Of a stretch of DNA of 64,000 nt, positions 46,736 through 58,301 are shown one piece after another. The translations under genes were made by a program, and so were the position numbers. Location: the NCBI GenBank assembly GCA_947561585.1, contig CANNZV010002493.1:51765-115764 (forward strand), written 5' to 3'. The notes beneath the pieces are model-generated. The model was not told the DNA's origin, did no database searches, and worked only from the letters and a program-made list of their open reading frames with translations. This stretch comes from Caprella mutica. Its lineage: Eukaryota; Arthropoda; Malacostraca; Amphipoda; Caprellidae. Each line of letters begins with the position of its first letter. The first letter of the stretch is position 1.

Positions 46736-46914
46736 TAGGGCTGTGACAATATGCTCTTAAAATCACAGATCCCAAAAATGTCTTAGATGAAACGAAATGA
46801 AATGGTATCGAATACTCTATACCGCTGGTTTAGAACGATTCGATACTCTTTAATTCTCTCCGTCTATCATATTTTCGGGATCTATGATTTTAAGAACATA
46901 TTGTCCCAGCCCTA
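46736..46914. mobile_element. MITE, TAGGG-TGTGACAATATG family
   Basis: Starts TAGGGCTGTGACAATATGCT and ends ATATTGTCCCAGCCCTA. The flanks AGCGATTAC and AGTGATTAC look like a 9-bp target duplication with one mismatch and a one-base offset, compatible with a hAT-like element. Confidence 0.85.
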
Positions 46915-47339
46915 AAGTGATTACTCTAGAACTTTTTTGTGCCCAAGTGAGCATCAACAGCGGGCATTATTTAGTGCAGGAAGCTGCACTTCCAGTAGCA
47001 ATCTGACACTGAATATGTTATATCTGTAGTAAAGAATTGTAAAGTAGTGTCCTGTTTCACATAGGATTGTATCCATTTTATTTACCGATGGGAAATTTCG
47101 TGTCCAGTAAAAAAAATAAATGGAGAGATTTTCGAAAATAGTTGTAAAATCTTCTTTCGAGTCACTTGCATTCAAGTCTCAGAACAAACAATTATTAGTG
47201 TTCGTAACTATCTGAATTTTTTTTCTACTTTTTAACCAAATCATCACTTCACGAAAACAATATTTATAAATAAGGTAAGCAATCAAAACAGTAAAGGTTC
47301 TCGTCTTGAAACGAAGATAGTGTAATTAGTAGGGTTGTG

Positions 47340-47494
47340 ACAACATGCGTTTAAAATCATAGATCCTGAAAATATCATAGATGGAGAGAATTAAAGAGGA
47401 TTGAATCGTTCTAAGCTATTCGATACCATTTCATTTCGTTTCATCTATGATATTCTTAAGATCTATGATTTTAAAGGCATATTGTCACAACCCA
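47340..47494. mobile_element. MITE, TAGGG-TGTGACAATATG family, shorter copy
   Basis: Starts TAGGGTTGTGACAACATGCG and ends CATATTGTCACAACCCA. The flanks GTAATTAG and GTAATTTAG resemble a target duplication. Confidence 0.82.
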
Positions 47495-47619
47495 AGTAAT
47501 TTAGTAGTGCAGCCATACTTTTCGTATTCATCGAAGTGGCTTTTGTGTTGGATGAAACATTTTTTGATACCTGGTGTGAACAGAGCTTTAAAGTACTCGT
47601 AGATTATTGAGTGCAACTA

Positions 47620-47827
47620 CAGTAGAACTCTTCTATAGTGAACTTCTCTATAGTGAATGAATTGGAAAGTACCCCGTATAGTGAACCAATTTTCTTTAGT
47701 CTGCCATGAAATCGTGTTAAATTTTCTAAAACTGATGATTTTAGACCGGTTTTCATCACAGACTAAAGAAAATTCGTTCACTATACGGGGCACATCCTAA
47801 CTCATTCACTATAGAGGAGTTCTGCTG
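47620..47827. mobile_element. pogo/Tigger-like MITE, copy 3 (best preserved)
   Basis: 208 bp, starting CAGTAGAACTCTTCTATAGT and ending ACTATAGAGGAGTTCTGCTG, with TA on both sides (47618-47619 and 47828-47829). Inner inverted blocks include GTATAGTGAACCAATTTTCT and GAAAATTCGTTCACTATACG. Confidence 0.88.
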
Positions 47828-49256
47828 TAATTCTAAAAACTGTAGTACGCATTCACACGTGTTATTTCAAGGAATATAATACATATTACTACACCATGTG
47901 GATTCAAGCCAAGTCATTAATCAAGGATGGCAACTTTCAGATTGTTTGTCGAGATGAGAAGCTGGAGAGTGTAAACAACCTTTGCCAGAGAATGAGGCAG
48001 GAAAGAGTCCAATGTTACACTTTTATCACCGAGAGAAGTGTACATATGAAAGGATTATCACGGAAACTGTTTCATCTTTGCAGCTTATGTCACAGAGAAT
48101 TGAACTTTTCTTTTGGAATTTACATAATGTGAGAAAATACATTACGACGACAGCATCTCGTTCACTTTATAGCACATAATTATTGAAGAGAATTCCCTTT
48201 GAAGGAAGTTACATTACGAATATTTAATGTCTAAAAATAACATTTTTCCTACATGAAACATATCTTCCTACGTGAAATTTTGTTGTAGGTTAGGCTAGGC
48301 TGCAATTAAACCATGAAAACAAAGGACACATCAATACATTGTACTGAACAGCTTATAGATAAAGAACAATAAAAGTTTCTAATCCACGAGTTTCGCAAAG
48401 TATTATGAGATGAAGCAAGGAAAAACATTCTTCATCTTAAGTTTTGACGCTTTGGGAGCTCCTCCAAATTATTTTCAAGTAGTTTAAACTTTCGCGTGCC
48501 ATGGATTATAAACTGACGATTCTAGAATGAGTGCCAAACTAGAAACTTTCGTTGACAACTTCCGTGTATCTTCTTCATCCTTGTTGATACGATCAAATCA
48601 CCCTAAGAATATCGTAGCTTCCTTTAACGATATTCTGAGCATCATTGATAGTTCATGAAGGCGCAAAAGTATAAATCTATATAAGTATCTATATAAGTAA
48701 AAGTATAAATCTATAAGTAAATAAATCTTTATTGTATCCGATGTCATTAAAATCCGAAATAGGTTAATCATGATATTTCTTCTACTTTTTATATGTTTTT
48801 TAATAAATATAATTAAATATGTTTAATACAATCAGTTAATTTTAAATATTAAATGAATTAATGGATACATGGGTACTCTTCGTTCAGTACAAAGGAAGAA
48901 TAACACAACGATTCAGATTCTCTGAAACCATCAAAGGAGATCCAAATATACCATCATTTAGCTCTTCATTCATTGAAATTATCATGTGACGGCTTAATTC
49001 ATAATCTGTAACTAAATACCCTTCAGTCTTTACAATGAAAGTTATTGCGTATCACATATCGTGTATAAGGAGATCTTATATGTTATTATTACAGAGCTCA
49101 GAGACGATATTTCAGAGGCTTATGAAGAGACAAGAAGAACGGAAAGTATATCCTGAACATATGCTCACAAACAGTGTCTTAGAAATGTTAGTGTGATGTA
49201 TAGTCAGTATATTATTACAGAGGGTAAACATATTTTTAAAATGAATTCCCTACCCA
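47828..49256. other. Non-coding; no gene supported
   Basis: Two overlapping frames at 47896-48179 have a cysteine-containing, near-average composition but no recognisable motif. Nothing else is seen. Confidence 0.45.
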
Positions 49257-49527
49257 GAGAGGAAGAGTTCATGGCGGGGCCATAGAAGATTAAGAGGTGG
49301 TGTCCTCCTAATCTTTCATGGGTTTCTACCTAGGTAGTAAAAATTAAATTCAATTAGTGTGCAAGTATTTTTTCAGATACTTCGAGATCATATGAATATA
49401 CATCCTAGACTTAAAGGAATAGGTTGTTTTTAGTATGTTTATCCAGAAAGAAGTTATTGTGGGTCATATAATAGTAAGAGTGGACTTTACTAATCTTCTA
49501 TGGCCCCTCCATAACCTCCTCTAAGAG
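49257..49527. mobile_element. MITE, GGGGCCATAGAAGATTA inverted arms
   Basis: The left arm (AGAGGAAGAGTTCATGGCGG, then GGCCATAGAAGATTAAGAGG) is matched by the reverse complement of the right arm (AGAGGAGGTTATGGAGGGGC, then CATAGAAGATTAGTAAAG). About 270 bp, non-coding. Confidence 0.75.
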
Positions 49528-49850
49528 TATATAGGACTGAAGGTAGATTATTGCAGTACGATTCGATCTAACGAATTTACCGAATACTGAGATAAAATGA
49601 TCCACAATCTTCACCAGATGTTCCCTATTATAATAAATATGACTCTAGCGGAAAACTCAATTCCAAAATTACTAAAATTTCCTTCTGTTTCAAAAAAAAA
49701 AAAAATTGTAATAATTGTGGTAAAAATAGTAGCTGTAACCTAAAAAAATAGAGAAGTGAACACTATAAAAAGTTATATATAAGTATATAAAGTGGCTCCT
49801 TATACTATAATATATATTAAACTAGATACGTGCAGTCGGCAGATCAAATA

Positions 49851-50032
49851 CCTTCGCCACCGCTTATAAATGATCTTGACTTTCAAATAATACATGAGTT
49901 ATATATGACCTTGACCTAAACCTTTGACCTGTTCGCTCCCAAAATTCTACCAGATAGTTCCTGGATATTGACCAATCGTTCCATAATTAAATAAATGCCG
50001 TCTAAATTATAACCTTCCGCTTTCTGCGAAGG
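49851..50032. mobile_element. CCTTCGC-ended interspersed element, short complete copy
   Basis: Starts CCTTCGCCACCGCTTATAAA and ends CCGCTTTCTGCGAAGG, flanked by TA on both sides. It has one internal module with GACCTTGACC, ACCTTTGACC and GGATATTGACCAATCGTT. Confidence 0.82.
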
Positions 50033-52599
50033 TAATAACCACATACTTATTAACATATACATATAAATTATATGAACCAAATATATAGTATAAGAACCAT
50101 ATATCAGCATATCCTATAAAATGATCATACACAATATTATATAACCAATTTATCTTTAACGGCCACCGAAAATTTTCCACCTGTTCATGGTCTTTCGAGT
50201 CGAATCATCATTACCAAAGATTGACTGCCTACTCAGAGCTAATTTCACAGAAACCAGATATTCTGAATTGCTTAAACATTATAAAATACGTTTAATAATG
50301 GACTTAAATATTTAGTACTTTGAAACAATAGAATAACATTTTGAATAAAAGTTTAAGTAAAATATTATTCATCAAGAGTTGAAAGGTTTAAACGTAAACA
50401 ATATTAAAATTTAACTCTTTAGGGACACTCACAGATGAACTCATTGAATTTGTCTAGATTTTTAGTATGTCATTATTTAACTTTTTTCAAGACATTTTTA
50501 TTTGTGTATTTTTATTTTTTTTAAATAATTTTCTTTGGAAACTCATATATTTATTGTATATTTCATAGATTATCTGATAGAAAACGACCGATGTCTGCTA
50601 TTGTAACTGAAGCTAAACATGTATCTAAAATAATAAATAAAAAGTTAAGATGCATATTTCCCACTAACCTCAGTACAGGTTAAGGTATTCATGTTACAGG
50701 TATCCAATAGAGATCCAAGCTTTAGATGGAATATATCCCCTTCATATCCCCTCTATATTACTTCATTAAAATCGTATGGAAATCTAAAGAAGGGTTGATA
50801 AATTGAATTGTTTCTAATGAGACATTCAAAGGGTTTTGTTATTTTATATTTAAAATATAAATCGCTGCATTTACGGATTAAATAACATTTTTACTAGTAC
50901 ATACACAGCATACGATGAACCAAATTCACAAGGATTGATGTAGGTTATTTTTACTACATTACCACTTCACTGTGTATATTAAACCTGAAAAATCATATTC
51001 AGATTTGGCTGTTTATAATGGCTTTATTGCTCCTATCTATGAAAAGCTAATAATGCTTTAAAATGAACATCATATTATATATGGTTTTATATAATACAGC
51101 CACTATTGTCATATTTGCGTCGTACAGAATTTTGACTTATACAAGTGTTATATAAATCCATATTTTTATTTTATTTTTAAATTTTAGATTGACGAAATTT
51201 TTTAACAGTTAATAGACAAATTTAATTTAAAATAAAAGAAAGTTATATGGATGTTTAGTAAATATACAGTAATGAATTAAACTCTATCACTTCTGTTAAC
51301 ATTATTTAAATGGCCAGAAAATTAGAAACACTGTTTATTTCTAACTCACAATGCTATTGAATAATATGTTTTGATGTTGATGCGGTTGGAACAATGTTGT
51401 TACACTCCACTAATGAGTGTCCTTAATTAGGCTACCTAAGTAATTATAATTCCGAATATATATATACATATAAGGGAACAAACGTCACACAGACAGAGCT
51501 AGAGTACACTGCTTGAATTATTCTCAACATGACTATTGTTCGTTACCATTAAGCCTTGCAGAATATCATCACAATAGTTATAGTTAATACAGGTCTGTAT
51601 TATATACTGCAACGAGGTGGAGTATATGAAACAAGTTCTCATTTGCGATAGTGTCTTGGATAAGGTATTCAAATTAATGTAGGTATCTGTATAACAATAA
51701 TTGTATTACAATATATAAATATATACAAAAGATAGAAATTAAAATTAATTCATATAGTTGTACAATTGTTCATACTCACAATCTCTAATGCAGGAACGGG
51801 GGAGACTGAATCCATCAACAGAAATGTGGAGTCTTGATATAGGCAATCCAAGTTAAAAGCAGCGCCGTTCCATCTCAGCTATATAAGTTATAAAAAATCA
51901 CTTTTATTTACAAAAAATGACTGATTGCTATTATTTGTTATAGAATATACAAATTGTCACTTTATACAAAATCTAGTATACGTTTATTGGAGTAAGGGGG
52001 GAGGGTGGTTAGGGAAGGAGGTATGTATATTTTCTTACTGGTGATAGGCAAGCTATTAGAAAAAGACGGACAAATAACATAGTAGAACATTCTGATTTAA
52101 TATTTGTACTTCATGATAAATTTCTGGCTTTGGGAAATAAATGGTATCAAACATCAACTGAAGTACTCAATTGAAAAATTCAGGAACTAATTAAAAGTTA
52201 TCAGCTATATATACGATTTGAAAATTAATACTTATTTCGTTATTCTAGTTGTCTTTATAGTTATAATATCAATAGAGATTCTAATTTACTTAATAGAAGC
52301 TAATAAAATAAACAGCTTAGTATTGCAGTGTTATTCTATGTTCCTAACATTTAAATAATCGTGAATGGAGATTGCATTATATCTATTAAGATGGAGGGAG
52401 GGAATTATATTGAATGTGTTAAATATATTAAACGTGGAATAATATTGTGTTCATATGCGCACTCCCCCTTTAGAATATTTACCATGATAACATCTCCAGG
52501 TAGGATTAAGCCAATTAAATGTTCTTTGCAATGTTCAACCCGCTCAACAATTCTCTTTAAATTGGTTAAATAGTACTGATGATATATAGTCATCCCCCC
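50033..52599. other. Non-coding; G-run tract
   Basis: AT-rich with no gene recognised. A G-rich stretch at 51995-52020 resembles those at 7.7 and 40.4 kb. Confidence 0.5.
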
Positions 52600-52674
52600 G
52601 CTTTAGTTACCAAATTAAGACTCGCTTTAGTTACCAAATTAAGACTCGCTTTAGTTACCAAACGGTAACTAAAG
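52600..52674. repeat. 24-bp triplicate ending in a perfect hairpin
   Basis: GCTTTAGTTACCAAATTAAG recurs three times at a 24-base spacing. The last copy continues into CTTTAGTTACC-AAAC-GGTAACTAAAG, an 11-bp stem with a 4-base loop. Confidence 0.85.
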
Positions 52675-52996
52675 AGAATAAAAGTAACAAGAAATTTATA
52701 AATGTCACTCCTCGATTATATTCTCATTTTTTATCATTTATAGATAGAAAATTTGTTTTAGAGTTATTAGAGTACTATGTATATAAGCATATTAATAACA
52801 ATATACGGTCTTTCATTGTTTGTGACTGTGATGAAAAAGTTTAAAGTCGTGCATTTATTAAATGTTTTAAAATTCATCCATAGCTTAACTCTCACGCAGC
52901 AGAGGTGGGTAATTATTAGATACTTAGACTTCTATAGTTATTGTGCTACATTTAACAAGCCGCAATTTTATGCTCTATGAAATGTTTTTGGTAGTA
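52675..52996. other. Non-coding spacer
   Basis: Nothing recognised. Confidence 0.5.
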
Positions 52997-53194
52997 GGGT
53001 ACTAAGTTCCAAGTTATTGGTTGGTTCTACAATTTCGGACACGTCAGAAAAGAAAGTATTATAATTATTATTTAACTTCTATTCTAATTGGTATCATGGA
53101 TACCAATTGAAATAAAAAGTTAAATAATGATTATAATATAAAGATTTTCACGTGATCGAAAATATGGAACCGTGCAATAACACGGAACTAACCT
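52997..53194. mobile_element. MITE, GGTTCCATATTTTCGATC family, palindromic centre intact
   Basis: The right arm TGATCGAAAATATGGAACCG, then TGCAATAACACGGAACTAAC, is the inverse of the left. The centre is AATTGGTATCATGGATACCA, a palindrome that corresponds to the amplified unit of the 39.9 kb copy. Confidence 0.78.
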
Positions 53195-53707
53195 TAAAAT
53201 AGGACATGTTGAATTTCTGAATCAATTGCTTCTAATAACATTATCTGGATTATAATTTTGATGTTTTTTAGTTACCGTGAAATAAACACAAAAAATAATT
53301 GTCTCCGTTTTCTATGTCTACCAACGGTTCTTATTTCGAAACATGACTCGAAATAAGTACCACTTTTACTAAAGTGAGTTGTACTTAAAGCGAGGCTTGC
53401 CTGTACATTGAACTAGTTTTTATTCAATATAAATATTCTTTATAAAGTAATTGTGTAGTTGTTATGAAAAGAAAATGAAGAAGATAAAATTTAATCAATT
53501 GATAAAATATTTAATTAGTTTTGGCTGTTTTCTTAATTCATTTTACTCACTTAATTTTTCTTCAGACAATATTTTTCCATTTAAAATAATAATAAGAAAC
53601 TATTGGGAAAAGTATATATCTCATATATTAAAAAGTGTTTAACATATTTTTCAATCAAAATTCCGCTGCCTCAATTTTGTAGAAATTCCGTGTAGAATCG
53701 AATGCAA
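53195..53707. other. Non-coding spacer
   Basis: A 10-bp-stem hairpin (CTTATTTCGA, 8-base loop, TCGAAATAAG) lies at about 53328-53355. No gene seen. Confidence 0.5.
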
Positions 53708-53839
53708 AAAACCCCAATGCTGTAGGTTCAAAACCCCAGTGCTGTAGGTTCAAAACCCCAGTGCTGTAGGTTCAAAACCCCAGTGCTGTAGGTTCAAAAC
53801 CCCAGTGCTGTAGGTTCAAAACCCCAGTGCTGTAGGTTC
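53708..53839. repeat. Minisatellite, 22-bp unit, 6 copies
   Basis: The unit is AAAACCCCAGTGCTGTAGGT plus TC. Only the first copy differs (CCCCAATGC). Confidence 0.95.
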
Positions 53840-54398
53840 AAAATTGTGAACGCCTTAGGCTTTTTGTAAAAGGGTCGAAATTCGTTCAAAATTCGAATAA
53901 CTCGTCTTCTATGGGTCGAATCGAAAAAGTGTCATGAACAAAAACGATAGGGAATTCAATTTTATATATGCATACTAAGTTTCAGAACCTTAGCTTCATT
54001 AATAAAAAAGTTTTCAAAGTTTTTCTCTTAATTTACTTATTTCGATAATTTATATATTTTCAGGATAGGGAAACCCCACAGGAATCGAAAAGAGAGCGTA
54101 ATACACTTTATGAACTAATCTGACCTTTAGTAATTTTCGATTGACTTATCATGACCTGTGTTAACACCTACTTTCCGAGTACTGTGAGTAGTGAGACATA
54201 CTTCCTACTGTTTTCCTTAAGATTTTCCCCCAAATTTAAAATTATTTACAATCTGATACACAAATAAGTTAACCCAGAGAAAGATACTGAAATGTTTTCA
54301 ATATTTGTTCTTTGGAATTATATTCTATTTCTTAAAGTATATTTACTAAACGATAATATATATCTATGCAAAACTTAGGAACCAAGAACCCTTACTGC
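53840..54398. other. Non-coding spacer
   Basis: Nothing recognised. Confidence 0.5.
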
Positions 54399-54637
54399 TA
54401 GGGTCACACAAGTAAATTGCGGCACTGCTAATTTTAAACAAGTTTAATGAAGAAAGAGTGAGTCTATATCCAGCTGCACCGAAATTAATCTAAAAGGTTG
54501 CATATCAAATTTAAAAAATAAAGTAACTATGTTATAATATAAATCTACCCATGCTCTAAAGCTGTGATTTTTATCAGCGCTTCTGTCTTTTGAGACCGAA
54601 GTTAGTTAGTGTGCCGCAATATACCTACTTCACCCTA
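54399..54637. mobile_element. MITE, TAGGGTCA...TTGCGG family, copy 1
   Basis: 239 bp. Starts TAGGGTCACACAAGTAAATT, then GCGGCAC, and ends GTGCCGCAATATACCTACTT, then CACCCTA. A second copy is at 55156. Confidence 0.82.
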
Positions 54638-55155
54638 AATATGTTACGTACAAATTCTATACAGTCAATACAAATCAGAACTTTTTTGATATCAGTGTCA
54701 CTTGAATTCTGACGGTGATTGGTTGCGTGGTTGTGTGCTGTGCAGTTTTTAAGTGTTTCCGTGATGAAAAGATAAGTTCTTTATTTGAATTTTCAGCTAG
54801 TTGTACGACTTGCAAATATTATAGTTGAAGATGAATTGCTAGACGAAGAAGACAAGATGGAAGTCCTACATGACGACTTTGGTCTGTACCTTATTAGAAA
54901 GTAGTTTTTTCTTTAAATATGAGTACCTACCTAGTATTCCTGGACATTATTGTTTCATATCTAATTAACAGTTGAGTAGGGTAATTTAAAATAGGCATTG
55001 CTAAATATTATAATGACTTATCACACTTGTTTTACGGAGTGATAAATCTTTGATCGTCGTTTATATTTAGTTACTATGGCAAACTGATATGTACCTACAT
55101 GTTGAACTCTAACATTTTTTTACTTACCTACCTACAAACTTTTATTTAAACTAGA
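54638..55155. other. Non-coding spacer
   Basis: Nothing recognised between the two related MITEs. Confidence 0.5.
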
Positions 55156-55387
55156 TAGGGTCAAGCAGGTAAATTGCGGCACACTAACTAACTGCGGTCT
55201 ATAACAACAAAATATCATAGCTTCAAAACACACGTTGAAAATTTAAATTAATAAATTATAGCATGCACTGCGCTTCTTTTGGTAGCTATGCAACATTTCA
55301 ATGTAATTTCGGTTCCGAATGTTTTAGACTCGCTTGGAAGGGCCGCAATTAAAACTTAAAGGACCGCAATTTACCTGAGTGACCTTA
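55156..55387. mobile_element. MITE, TAGGGTCA...TTGCGG family, copy 2
   Basis: 232 bp. Starts TAGGGTCAAGCAGGTAAATT, then GCGGCAC, and ends GACCGCAATTTACCTGAGTG, then ACCTTA. Confidence 0.82.
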
Positions 55388-55601
55388 CCTATAATTTCCT
55401 ATTATCTATTTATGACTATCTAGCCTGTACGTTATATTAACTAGGCAACCGCTTTATACTGTTCATTGTAATATTTTTTTTGCTTATGGTAAGTACACAA
55501 TTAGAAAATAGATAATTATAGATTTGATTTTAGTTTTCGTTGGGAAATGGCTTGCAAGGATCTGTTCAGTGTAGCGTGTCGTTTAGTTTGAATAACACGT
55601 T

Positions 55602-56305
55602 AAACTGAAAAATCCTTCCTAGCCACTACACGGTACACTGAAAAATCCTTCCTAGCCACTACACGGTACACTGAAAAGATCCTTTCTAGCCACTACACGG
55701 TACACTGAAAAGATCCTTCCTAGCCACTACACGGTACACTGAAAAGATCCTTCCTAGCCACTACACGGTACACTGTAAAGATACTTCCTAGCCACTACAC
55801 GGTACACTGAAAAGATCCTTTCTAGCCACTACACGGTACACTGAAAAGATCCTTTCTAGCCACTACACGGTACACTGAAAAGATCCTTCCTAGCCACTAC
55901 ACGGTACACTGAAAAGATCCTTCCTAGTCACTACACGGTACACTGAAAAGATCCTTCCTAGCCACTACACGGTACACTGAAAAGATCCTTCCTAGTCACT
56001 ACACGGTACACTGAAAAGATCCTTCCTAGCCACTACACGGTACACTGTAAAGATACTTCCTAGCCACTACACGGTACACTGAAAAGATCCTTTCTAGCCA
56101 CTACACGGTACACTGAAAAGATCCTTCCTAGCCACTACACCGTACACTGAAAAGATCCTTCCTAGCCACTACACCGTACACTGAAAAGATCCTTCCTAGC
56201 CACTACACCGTACACTGAAAAGATCCTTCCTAGCCACTACACGGTACACTGAAAAGATCCTTCCTAGTCACTACACGGTACACTGAAAAGATCCTTCCTA
56301 GTCAC
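55602..56305. repeat. Minisatellite, 34-bp unit, about 20 copies
   Basis: The unit is CACTACACGGTACACTGAAA followed by AGATCCTTCCTAGC. Variants (CTTTC, CACCG, TGTAAAGATAC) recur at intervals, suggesting duplication of blocks of several units. Confidence 0.95.
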
Positions 56306-57184
56306 ACCCTATCGAAAACTGAACTTCTTTTTGTAACTTGCTATCGGCTATTATGTAATATCGGCTATTGAGTGTTTACCCTAACTAATATAATGATAAA
56401 CTGTATAACTTCGTCTTTAATTTATTTATTACGGTTTATATCAACCCATTGTTGATAATATGCGGTATGTTTGGATTGATATTCTCTATGAACTATTTAA
56501 AATTGATTCTTACATTATTTATTTTTAGATTATTTAATACTAAATATCTAAATATAAACAGTGTATCGGTTCCTAATTTTACTTTGTTATTCCGTATTGT
56601 AAAATGAAATAATTCAGAAATGAATGAATTTTGACTAGTGTATATATTATGAACATATTTGGTAACGGATTCTTAAATGTTATTTAAATCTTAAAGGACG
56701 AGTAAGGAAGAATTGCAGTAAAATTTAACAGCACATGAAATTTAACAACACTCCAAATTCATGACGTCACAAACTAGCTCAACTGTGATTGGTTTAATTC
56801 TCATTTTGGTGAGAAACCTAACTATTATTTTAATGGAGCTATGTTTATTGGATAAAAGTTTTAAAAGTTCTATCTAGAGTTAATTCATTAATGTATAATC
56901 ACGTAAATGAAGAATTTTTACATGAATGTTTAAAATAATTGAAATACGATATTGATGATTTTAATCAAGAATGCAAAGTCGTAAATAGAAATAAAAGCTG
57001 AATAAGAGAATATAGATAAATTGTTAGATCGTACATTTTACAAAATATCTAATTAATTTTTTTTTGTGACATCCTGTATCTCGAAATGAGATTTACTTGT
57101 ATATTTTTGTGTATTATAATATGAAAAATTTATTGCTTTTATTTAATCTATTGATTGATTTTCTTCAAACTCACGTTTCTGTTT
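56306..57184. other. Non-coding spacer
   Basis: AT-rich, nothing recognised. Confidence 0.5.
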
Positions 57185-58301
57185 TCCTATTATAATATAA
57201 GGTTAGAACGACTACCTGAATCACTTTAAAACGCGTGGTTATTTCCTATTATAATATAAGATTAGAACGACTACCTGAATCACTTTAAAACGCGTGGTTA
57301 TTTCCTCTTGTAATATAAGGTTAGAACGACTACCTGAATCACTTTAAAACGCGTGGTTATTTCCTATTATAATATAAGGTTAGAACGACTACCTGAATCA
57401 CTTTAAAACGCGTGGTTATTTCCTATTATAATATAAGATTAGAACGACTACCTGAGTCACTTTAAAACACGTGGTTATTTCCTATTATAATATAAGATTA
57501 GAACGACTACCTGAATCACTTTAAAACGCGTGGTTATTTCCTCTTGTAATATAAGGTTAGAACGACTACCTGAGTCACTTTAAAACGCGTGGTTATTTCC
57601 TCTTGTAATATAAGGTTAGAACGACTACCTGAGTCACTTTAAAACACGTGGTTATTTCCTATTATAATATAAGATTAGAACGACTACCTGAATCACTTTA
57701 AAACGCGTGGTTATTTCCTCTTGTAATATAAGGTTAGAACGACTACCTGAGTCACTTTAAAACACGTGGTTATTTCCTCTTGTAATATAAGGTTAGAACG
57801 ACTACCTGAGTCACTTTAAAACACGTGGTTATTTCCTATTATAATATAAGGTTAGAACGACTACCTGAGTCACTTTAAAACACGTGGTTATTTCCTATTA
57901 TAATATAAGGTTAGAACGACTACCTGGATCACTTTAAAACACGTGGTTATTTCCAATTATAATATAAGGCTAGAACGACTACCTGAATCACTTTAAAACA
58001 CGTGGTTATTTCCTATTATGATATAAGGTTAGAACGACTACCTGGATCACTTTAAAACACGTGGTTATTTCCTATTATAATATAAGGCTAGAACGACTAC
58101 CTGAATCACTTTAAAACACGTGGTTATTTCCAATTATAATATAAGGCTAGAACGACTACCTGGATCACTTTAAAACACGTGGTTATTTCCAATTATAATA
58201 TAAGGCTAGAACGACTACCTGAATCACTTTAAAACACGTGGTTATATCCTATTATAATATAAGGTTAGAACGACTACCTGAATCACTTTAAAACACGTGA
58301 T
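57185..58301. repeat. Minisatellite, 59-bp unit, 19 copies
   Basis: The unit holds CCTATTATAATATAAGGTTA, GAACGACTACCTGAATCACT and TTAAAACRCGTGGTTATTT. Seven copies, mostly at the left, read ACGCGTGG; twelve, mostly at the right, read ACACGTGG, creating a CACGTG E-box. No spacer variation of the CRISPR kind exists. Confidence 0.95.

Noticed and set aside
47896..48179. Two overlapping frames with protein-like composition
   Set aside because: No family match, conflicting frames and no splice signals; not enough to call a gene.
57185..58301. Regular 59-bp repeat that could suggest a CRISPR array
   Set aside because: The whole unit repeats with no unique spacers, and the surroundings are eukaryotic. 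It is a minisatellite.
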